A DNA stretch of 7,221 nucleotides from Thermoplasmata archaeon (GTDB lineage Archaea; Thermoplasmatota; Thermoplasmata; RBG-16-68-12), in the NCBI GenBank assembly GCA_021788795.1, contig JAJYKG010000108.1, positions 1 through 7,221 on the forward strand, in the 5' to 3' direction. Both the position numbers and the translations under genes were made by a program. Positions 1-6,700 of this stretch are shown piece by piece (positions within the stretch are counted from its first letter, which is position 1; each line of letters starts with the position of its first letter). Below the pieces are notes generated by a model, which saw only the letters and a program-made list of their open reading frames with translations, searched no databases and was not told where the DNA came from.

Positions 1-930
1 CGCCTCGACGACGACGGCCTTCGTCTTCTTTTCCGTGTTGCCGACCGTCCGCTTGAGCTCCTGCGCCTCCCCGAGCTTCTTCAGCTTCTCTTCGAGCTCG
101 GACCACACAACGCCCCGGGACTTCATCCGGTGGTCGTCCGGGTACGCGATCACGCGCATGCCGACCAGGTCGGTCTCGATGTCCGCGACGTCGTCCAGGG
201 AGGTCGTCTCGATCTCCGTAGCGATCCGCTTCATCTTCTCCAGCTCGTTGTGGCTGGACTTGATGTAGATCTCCATGATCGGGGTCGAGGGCACGCGGCG
301 CGCGTCCACGATCTCGATGAGCCGCGGCAGGCCGAGCGTGACGTTCATCTCCGCCACGCCGGCGTAGTGGAACGTCCGCATGGTCATCTGCGTGCCGGGT
401 TCGCCGATGGACTGGGCGGAGACGATTCCCGCGGACTCGTTGGCGTCGATGGAATGCACCGAGTAGATCTCGGAGACCTTGGAGAGGACCTCGGACAGGC
501 GCTTCTTGCTCAGCTTCACGCCGTGGAGCTTCTTCGCGAGCTCCCCGACCACGGAGCGCGGGAGGCTGATCTTGAGCTCGCCGAGGGCCTCGTAGAGCTC
601 CTTCTCGCCCTCCGTGACGGAAGGCGCTTTCTTGGGGATCTCCAGGGGCGCCTCGGGCTCGGCCTCCGCTTCCGCCGCGGGCTTCTTGCCGGCCCGGGGC
701 GCGGGCCGCGCCCGAACGCGCTCCTTCTTGGGAGCGGGCTTCTCCTCCGCCGGGGCCGCGAGTTTCTTGACGACCTTCTCGGCCTCCTTCGCGGAGAGGA
801 ACTTCTTGAGCCGGCCCGCGGTCGCATGCTGGAGCTTCTCCAGCGTGAAGCCGGCGTCCGTGAGGACCTCCGCGGTCTTCTTCGAAAGCCCCCGGTTCCG
901 CAGTGCCTGGATCGTCGTCGCGCGCGCCAT
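1..930 (-). CDS. rpoA2: DNA-directed RNA polymerase subunit A'' (RpoA2), 3'-partial, with N-terminal extension
   Basis: C-terminal part of the split largest polymerase subunit; it supplies the trigger loop that closes over the incoming nucleotide. The window holds the first 310 codons; the frame is open at the left edge, and by comparison with the family roughly 170 residues are missing. The trigger-loop region is unmistakable: AQSIGEPGTQMT (172-183) followed by TFHYAGV with the catalytic histidine H188, then NVTLGLPRLIEIVDAR (196-211). In a typical A'' this region begins about 60 residues from the start; here it begins near 165. The extra residues form a helix-hairpin-helix-like segment (about 5-57) and an Ala/Pro/Lys/Glu linker (about 58-104); residues from about 106 resemble the ordinary A'' N-terminus. 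The start at 930 is preferred over an in-frame ATG at 936 because GGAGG (938-942) is 7 bases from the former and 1 base from the latter. It follows the rpoA1 stop by 2 bases. Confidence 0.96.
   Translation of the reverse strand, partial: MARATTIQALRNRGLSKKTAEVLTDAGFTLEKLQHATAGRLKKFLSAKEAEKVVKKLAAPAEEKPAPKKERVRARPAPRAGKKPAAEAEAEPEAPLEIPKKAPSVTEGEKELYEALGELKISLPRSVVGELAKKLHGVKLSKKRLSEVLSKVSEIYSVHSIDANESAGIVSAQSIGEPGTQMTMRTFHYAGVAEMNVTLGLPRLIEIVDARRVPSTPIMEIYIKSSHNELEKMKRIATEIETTSLDDVADIETDLVGMRVIAYPDDHRMKSRGVVWSELEEKLKKLGEAQELKRTVGNTEKKTKAVVVEA
619..759 (-). other. Low-complexity Ala/Pro/Lys/Glu linker in RpoA2
   Basis: Residues about 58-104 of A'' consist almost only of Ala, Pro, Lys, Arg, Glu and Gly. 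A basic first part (about 64-83, rich in Lys and Arg) is followed by an acidic second part (about 87-97, alternating Ala and Glu). It is expected to be disordered and would tether the HhH-like segment to the polymerase body. The reading frame stays intact through it, and codon use resembles the flanks. Confidence 0.75.
760..918 (-). other. HhH-like N-terminal domain of RpoA2
   Basis: Residues about 5-57 of A''. The pattern is a short helix, a hairpin RGLSKKTAEVL, then AGFTLEKLQHAT, then a second, degenerate hairpin FLSAKEAEKVVKKL. This is the layout of a double helix-hairpin-helix domain (of the HHH_5 kind, also seen in the bacterial RNA polymerase alpha C-terminal domain and the RecA/RadA N-terminal domain). 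The first hairpin keeps the expected glycine; the second lacks it. Such domains usually bind DNA without sequence specificity or bind proteins. The assignment rests on pattern resemblance only. Confidence 0.6.
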
Positions 931-932
931 GC

Positions 933-3722
933 TCATTCCTCCGAAGGAGGCTCTTCCTCCTCGACCTCGGCCTCCTCTTCGGAGATCTCCACGTACATGT
1001 CCTTCTCCGTGAGGCCGTAGGAGGCCATCTCCTGCTCGCGGAGGCGCTCCTTCCAGGAGGGCTCCTCGCCGAGGATCTCCTGCAGGATGTCGTCGATGTC
1101 CACGGCCCGGCCCTGGACGCTGCGACTCGGGTCGACCCCGTCCTCGCCGAACCGGAACTGGATGATCGTGTCCGCGGTGTTGCGCACCGTGCCGTCCTCC
1201 TTCACCTTCAGGTCCTCGAGGGCGTTGATGAGCCGGCGCTGCATGTAGCCCGACCGGGACGTCCGCACGGCCGTGTCCACGAGGCCCTCGCGGCCGCCCA
1301 TCGCGTGGAAGAAGTACTCCGTCGGGTAGAGCCCGGACTTGTACGACGCCTTGACGAAGCCTTTCGCCTCGGCGCCCAGGTCCCCCTTCTTGAAGTGCGG
1401 CAGCGTCCGGTTCCAGTAGCCGCGGCTCAGGCGCTCGCCCCGCACGGCCTGCTGCCCGATGCAGCCCGCCATCTGGGAGAGGTTGAGCATGGAGCCCCGG
1501 GCCCCCGACCGCGCCATGATCACGGCGCTGTTCTCCATCCCGAGGTACTTGCCCGCGATCTGGCCGGCCTGGTCACGCGCGCGACCGAGGATCTTCATCG
1601 CCTCGACCTCCAGGGTCTCCTCGAGGGACCGCCCGGGCATCTGCTCGAGCTCCCCGCTGCGGTACGAGTCGACGAGCTTCTCGACCTTCTCCGTCGCGGC
1701 CTTGAGGCCGTCCGAGATGTCCTTCTTGGCCTCCTCGGGGATGTCCTCGTCGTCGATGCCCGTGGTGAAGCCGCGGACCATGATCGCGCCGATGGCCATC
1801 TTCGTGGCCTTGTCCAGGAACTCCCGCGCCACGTCGGGTCCGTAGTCCCGGGCGAGCTTGTCGACGATCTTCCCCTTGAACGCGCCGATCGCGTTCTCGT
1901 CGATCGTCCCCGCGCTGATCACGCCGTCCTTGATCACGACGAGGGAGTCCTCCTCCTTCAGTTCCTTCAGGCCGATGTCGCCCTTCGGGGCGATGGAGGA
2001 CTTGAAGGTCATGCTGAGGTCCTTGGGCAGGACCATGGAGAAGAGCTGCTTCCCGGTCCAGTACTCCTCGGCGCCCTTCTTGACCTCCGGCTGCGGGAGC
2101 TCGTGGAGGTTGATCTTGCTCAGGATGAACACGGTCTCGTCGCGGGTGAACTTCGAGTCCTTGTGGGTCAGGAGGAACCCGCCCGTGATGTGGTCGTGGA
2201 TGCCGCCGATCACCGGGCCGCCGAACCGCGGCGAGAGGATGTGCTCCTGGACGCGCATGAGGACGCGGGCCTCGGCCCGGGCCTCCTCGCTCTGGAGCAC
2301 GTGCAGGTTCATCTCGTCCCCGTCGAAGTCGGCGTTGTACGGCGGGCAGACGGCGAGGTTGAAGCGGAACGTCTTGTTCTGCATCACGCGGACCTCGTGG
2401 GCCATCATGGACATCCGGTGCAGGGAGGGCTGCCGGTTGAACAGGACGATGTCCCCGTCCACGAGCTGCCGCTCGATGATGTACCCGATCTCCACGGCCT
2501 CCGCGACGACCTCCGCGTTCTTGTCCGTCACGCGGATCCGGCGTCCATCCGGCCGGATCACGTAGTTCACGCCGGCGAGGTACTCGCCCAGCGCGCCGAA
2601 GGGCGTCGGGCCGCGCTTCACCCAGGACTTCACGATCTCCACGTTGTACGCCTGGACGTGGACCGGGACGGTGAGCTCGCGGGCCGCCTCGACGGGCACG
2701 CCGACCTCGTTGATCGAGAGGATCGGGTCCGGCGAGATGACCGTCCGAGCGCTGAAGTTCACGCGCTTCCCCGACAGGTTGGACCGGAAGCGGCCCTCCT
2801 TGCCCTTGAGCCGCTGCACGAGGGTCTTCAGGGGCCGGCCGGACCGGTGCCGCGCCGGGGGGATGCCCGCGGTCTGGTTGTCGAAGTACGTGGTCACGTG
2901 GTACTGGAGCAGCTCCCAGAGGTCCTCGACGATGAGCTGGGGCGCGCCCGCGTCGCGGTTCTCGCGGAGCCGCTGGTTGATCCGCAGCACGTCCACGAGC
3001 TTGTGCGTCAGGTCGTCCTCGGATCGGTCGCCCGACTCCAGGGTGATGGACGGGCGCACGGTGACCGGCGGCACGAGCAGCGCGGTCAGGACCATCCACT
3101 CGGGCCGCGCGACCTCGGGGTTCATCCCGAGCACCCGGAGGTCCTCGTTGGGGATGCGCTCGAGGCGCTCCCGCACCTCCTTCGGGGTGAGCTTGTGGCC
3201 GTCCTCGCGGAAGGTCGTGGGCTTGTCCAGGGTGACCTTCCCCTGGTCCTCGCCGCAGTGGGGGCAGCGCTGGCGCTTCGTGGCCTCCTTCGCCGTCTCC
3301 TTGGACACCATGCTGACGTCCGTCACGTCCCCGCCGAGGTCCTCGACCTGCTCCATCTCGGCCATGTACTCCATGGCCTGCTGGCGCGTCAGGAGGAGGC
3401 GGCCGCAGCGGCGGCACGTCGCCTGGAGGAGCTTCTTGATGTCCTTCACGTACCCGACGTGGATCACGGGCATCGCGAGGTCGATGTGGCCGAAGTGGCC
3501 GGGGCAGTCGTCGACCTTGCCGCCGCAGGTCTTGCAGCGCAGGCCCGGCTCGATGACGCCGAGGTGGGAGTCCATGAGGCCCATGTCGATCGGGAAGCCG
3601 TCGTCGTCGTACGTGTCGGCCGTGATGATCTTCGTGGCCGACATCCTCCGGATCTCGTCCGGGCTGAGGAGGGCGAACTTGATCGCCTGGATCCTCTTCG
3701 TGACGCCTCGCATCGCCATCAT
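933..3722 (-). CDS. rpoA1: DNA-directed RNA polymerase subunit A' (RpoA1), complete
   Basis: N-terminal two-thirds of the largest subunit (homologous to Rpb1 and bacterial beta'), 929 residues. It carries the catalytic centre for RNA synthesis. Visible elements: the clamp zinc site C63-x2-C66-x6-C73-x2-H76 in the family signature CPGHFGH; a second zinc site C103/C106 with C153/C156; the universal NADFDGD motif at 463-469, whose D465, D467 and D469 hold the catalytic Mg2+; and the bridge helix starting HAMGGREGL at 806 and running to about 837. The protein ends in a glutamate-rich tail (about 906-929), after which the polypeptide is split from A'' as in most archaea. The start at 3722 is chosen because it begins the family-like N-terminus and has GGAGG 7 bases upstream; the longer open frame to 3887 only reads out-of-frame rpoB sequence. 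ATGs at 3719 and 3713 are less well spaced alternatives. No intein or frameshift is seen. Confidence 0.98.
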   Translation of the reverse strand: MMAMRGVTKRIQAIKFALLSPDEIRRMSATKIITADTYDDDGFPIDMGLMDSHLGVIEPGLRCKTCGGKVDDCPGHFGHIDLAMPVIHVGYVKDIKKLLQATCRRCGRLLLTRQQAMEYMAEMEQVEDLGGDVTDVSMVSKETAKEATKRQRCPHCGEDQGKVTLDKPTTFREDGHKLTPKEVRERLERIPNEDLRVLGMNPEVARPEWMVLTALLVPPVTVRPSITLESGDRSEDDLTHKLVDVLRINQRLRENRDAGAPQLIVEDLWELLQYHVTTYFDNQTAGIPPARHRSGRPLKTLVQRLKGKEGRFRSNLSGKRVNFSARTVISPDPILSINEVGVPVEAARELTVPVHVQAYNVEIVKSWVKRGPTPFGALGEYLAGVNYVIRPDGRRIRVTDKNAEVVAEAVEIGYIIERQLVDGDIVLFNRQPSLHRMSMMAHEVRVMQNKTFRFNLAVCPPYNADFDGDEMNLHVLQSEEARAEARVLMRVQEHILSPRFGGPVIGGIHDHITGGFLLTHKDSKFTRDETVFILSKINLHELPQPEVKKGAEEYWTGKQLFSMVLPKDLSMTFKSSIAPKGDIGLKELKEEDSLVVIKDGVISAGTIDENAIGAFKGKIVDKLARDYGPDVAREFLDKATKMAIGAIMVRGFTTGIDDEDIPEEAKKDISDGLKAATEKVEKLVDSYRSGELEQMPGRSLEETLEVEAMKILGRARDQAGQIAGKYLGMENSAVIMARSGARGSMLNLSQMAGCIGQQAVRGERLSRGYWNRTLPHFKKGDLGAEAKGFVKASYKSGLYPTEYFFHAMGGREGLVDTAVRTSRSGYMQRRLINALEDLKVKEDGTVRNTADTIIQFRFGEDGVDPSRSVQGRAVDIDDILQEILGEEPSWKERLREQEMASYGLTEKDMYVEISEEEAEVEEEEPPSEE
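938..942 (-). promoter_or_regulatory. Shine-Dalgarno of rpoA2
   Basis: The minus strand reads GGAGG within the last codons of rpoA1, 7 bases before the ATG at 930. The in-frame ATG at 936, which overlaps the rpoA1 stop as ATGA, lies only 1 base after it, too close for normal ribosome placement. The site therefore favours the start at 930 and matches the spacing seen at rpoA1. Confidence 0.82.
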
Positions 3723-6700
3723 CGCATGTCCTCCAGTTGCAGTCGCATGACGACGCCCAACGACAGGAGCTCGTCCAGCAGGAGCTTGAACGCGTAGGAC
3801 GTCTGCACGGGGTAGATCTTGGACGTGTTCTCGCAGACGGGGCAGCGCAGGTTCCCCTTGCGGTCCTTGATCGCGAAGTGGCCGCACTCCGGGTTGCCGC
3901 AGACGTACTGGATCGTGCCGTCCGACTCGTCGAGGAGGCGGTCCTTGATCACCATCGCGGCCCCGTGGCCGATGAGGCAGTCGCGCTCCATCTCCCCGAA
4001 GCGCAGGCCGCCCTGCCGCGACCGCCCCTCCGTGGGCTGGCGCGTGAGGATCTGCACGGGCCCGCGGCTGCGGACGTGCAGCTTCCCGGAAACCATGTGG
4101 TGGAGCTTCTGGTAGTAGATCACGCCGATGAAGATCTCGGCGGGGATCATCTGGCCCGTGTGGCCGTCGTAGAGGATCTCCTTGCCGTTGGACCGGAAGC
4201 CGTTCTCTTCGAGCCCCTTGCGGAGGGCGTCCTCCCTCTCGCCGCTGAAGGGCGTCCCGTCGATCATGCGGCCCTCCATGGACCCGATCTTGCCGCCGAT
4301 CTGCTCGAGCACGTGGGCGACGGTCATCCGGGAGGGGATGGCGTGGGGGTTGATCACGAGGTCCGGGATGATCCCGTTCGCGGTGAAGGGCATGTCCACC
4401 TCCTCCGCGATCAGGCCGATGACGCCCTTCTGCCCGTGCCGGGAGGCGAACTTGTCCCCGAGCTCGGGGACCCGCAGGTCGCGCACCTTCACCTTGGCGA
4501 GCTTGGAGCCGTTCTCCGACTCCGTCAGCATGACGGAGTCGACCCAGCCTTCCTCGCCGTGCCGCACGGTGACGGAGGTCTCGCGGCGCTTCTGGGGCGT
4601 CAGGAAGTCCGTCTCCTCCTCGAGGAACCGGGGCGGGCTCGTCTTGCCGATGAGCACCTCGCCGCCGTTGACCTTGACCTCCGGGGAGATCAGGCCGTCG
4701 TCCGGCGTGAGGTTCGCGTAGGAAAGGTCGGCGCGCGCGCCGCGGACGTCAGGGGAGGGGATCTCGAAGTGGTCCTCCTGGCCGCCGGGGTACCGCCGCT
4801 CCTCCGCGCGGTACGTCCGCATGAAGGACGACCGGCCGAGCCCGCGGTCGATGGACGCCTTGTTCATCACGATCGCGTCTTCCATGTTGTACCCATGGTA
4901 CGACAGGACCGCGACGACGAAGTTCTGGCCCGCGGGGCGTTCGTTGAACGAGACGTAGCGCATGGAGTCCGTCTGCACGAGGGGCTTCTGCGGGTAGTGG
5001 AGCAGGTGGCTCCGGGTGTCCGGCCGCAGCCGGTAGTTGCTCTGGCCCAGGCCGAGGGACTGCTTCGCCATGCCCGATCCCATCGTCACCCGCGGCGAGG
5101 CGTTGTGCTCCGGGTACGGGATGACGCCCGAGGCGACGCCCAGGATGATCATGGGGTCGACCTCCAGGTGGGTCATGTCCTTCGTGATCGCGCCTTTGAC
5201 GCGGAAGGACTTGTGGCAGAACTTGCACTCGAGCTCGCTCTCTTCGTCCCGGGCGCCCATGTTCAGCCACGTGACGTCGTTGCGGCTCAGGGGGTGCCTG
5301 CACTCCTTGCACCGCGCCGGCACGTCGTACGGGTAGACGGCGATGAACGTGTCCTCTTCCTCTTCCGCATCGACCCACTCGACGACGCCGTTGCGCACGA
5401 GATCGGAGAAGCGGAGGCGGCCGAGCCGGAGGTCCTCCAGGTGCTTGCGCGTGAGGACGAGGTGGCCATCCTTGACGACGAGGAGCGGGCGCCGGATGCG
5501 GCCCTCGTCGCAGTTGATGATGATCTCTCCCATGTTGTCGTCGTAGCGGACGTTGACCTCGTGGCTCAGGAGGCCCGAGCGGCGCCGCTCGCGGATCTCC
5601 GCGACGAGCATCCTCGGGTCCTCATGGAGGCCCACCAGGTCGCCGTTCACGTAGACGCGGGTGAGGGCGGTCTGCTGGCCCTTGACCTGCTTCGTGCCCA
5701 GGTCCGAGAGGAGGAGCTTGACCTCGTCCTCGGGGAAGCCCTCGGAGACGTCGATCACGAGCGCACAGTTCTTCACGAGCCCGCAGTTCTGGCCCTCCGG
5801 CGTCTCGTTCGGGCAGAGGCGGCCCCACTGGGTGGGGTGCAGGTCCCGCGCCTCGAAGTGCGGCTGGGACCGGGTGAGCGGGGACGTGACGCGGCGCAGG
5901 TGGCTCAGGGCGGACATGTTCGACGTGCGGTCGAGGAGCTGGCTCACGCCGGCGCGGCCGCCCACCCAGTTCCCCGTCGCCAGGGCGTGCAGGAGCCGCT
6001 GGGTCAGGAGGTCCGGGCGGATCGCCGAGGAGATCTTGAGCTCCCGGTGCCGCGCGTAGGAACGCTCGAGCTGGTACTTCAGGTCCTTGATGACGTTCGC
6101 GAAGGCCACGCGGAAGAGGTCCTCCATGAGGTCCCCCGCGAGCTTGAGCCGCTTGTTCGCGTAGTGGTCCTTGTCGTCCTCGCGCCGCTTGCCGAGGGAC
6201 AGCTCGAGGATCGTGCGCGCGACGCGGCCGAGGAAGATCGCCTTCTTAATCCGGTCCTCGCGCGTGTCGCCCAGGTGCGGGAGCAGCGAGCGGTCGAGGA
6301 TGGACTCGACCTTCTTGATCCGGTACTCCTTGGCCTGGCCCGTGGCGAACTTCTTCTCGAGGTAGCTGATCGCGTCGTCCTTCGTGAAGATCCCGTTCGG
6401 CGGGTAGTTCTTCTTGTTCTGGCACTCCTCGATGTTCGCGTAGACGATGTTGGCCATCTCGGGCGCGGAGACGATCGCGTTGTAGATGTCCTCGTCCTTC
6501 TCCATGCCCAGGGCCTTCATCAGGATGATCAGGGGGATCTGTCCGGAGGCGGTCGGCACGGACACGATGAGCTGGCCGTCCTTCCGCTTCTCCATGAGCG
6601 TGAGGGCCCGGTACCCCTCCTTCTGGGAGAAGACCTTGGCCACCTCGACCTTCCGCCCGTAGCGCTCGTTGAATTCCACGAGGACGCGGTTCGGGGCGAG

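Noticed and set aside
946..1000. Pyrimidine-rich, repeat-like stretch of cctcctc units
   Set aside because: It is simply the complement of GAG/GAA codons for the glutamate-rich tail of A', in frame and without exact tandem periodicity.
130..1020. Plus-strand open frame (296 codons) opposite rpoA2
   Set aside because: Shadow of rpoA2 with biased composition (Leu, Arg, Asp, Gly) and no recognisable domain; the minus-strand frame contains the polymerase trigger loop.
2310..2340. Possible intein at the NADFDGD catalytic motif
   Set aside because: Large polymerase subunits of some archaea carry inteins at conserved motifs, but here this motif and its flanks read continuously without insertion; the same holds for the other conserved blocks of A' and B and for the A'' portion in the window.
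1573..3417. Long minus-strand open frame (614 codons) inside rpoA1 in a shifted frame
   Set aside because: Rich in Arg, Gly, Pro and Ala with no motifs, as expected for an off-frame reading of GC-rich DNA; the overlapping frame encodes unmistakable A'.
903..3797. A very long open frame (964 codons) on the plus strand, antisense to rpoA1
   Set aside because: It mirrors the rpoA1 codons. In GC-rich genes with G/C third positions the complementary strand rarely contains stops. Its translation is a low-complexity mix of Leu, Val, Arg, Asp, His and Glu without recognisable family motifs.
3723..3887. Longer N-terminus for A' starting at 3887
   Set aside because: It would read 55 codons out of frame through the end of rpoB, giving Arg/Pro-rich nonsense; the family N-terminus and Shine-Dalgarno place the start at 3722.
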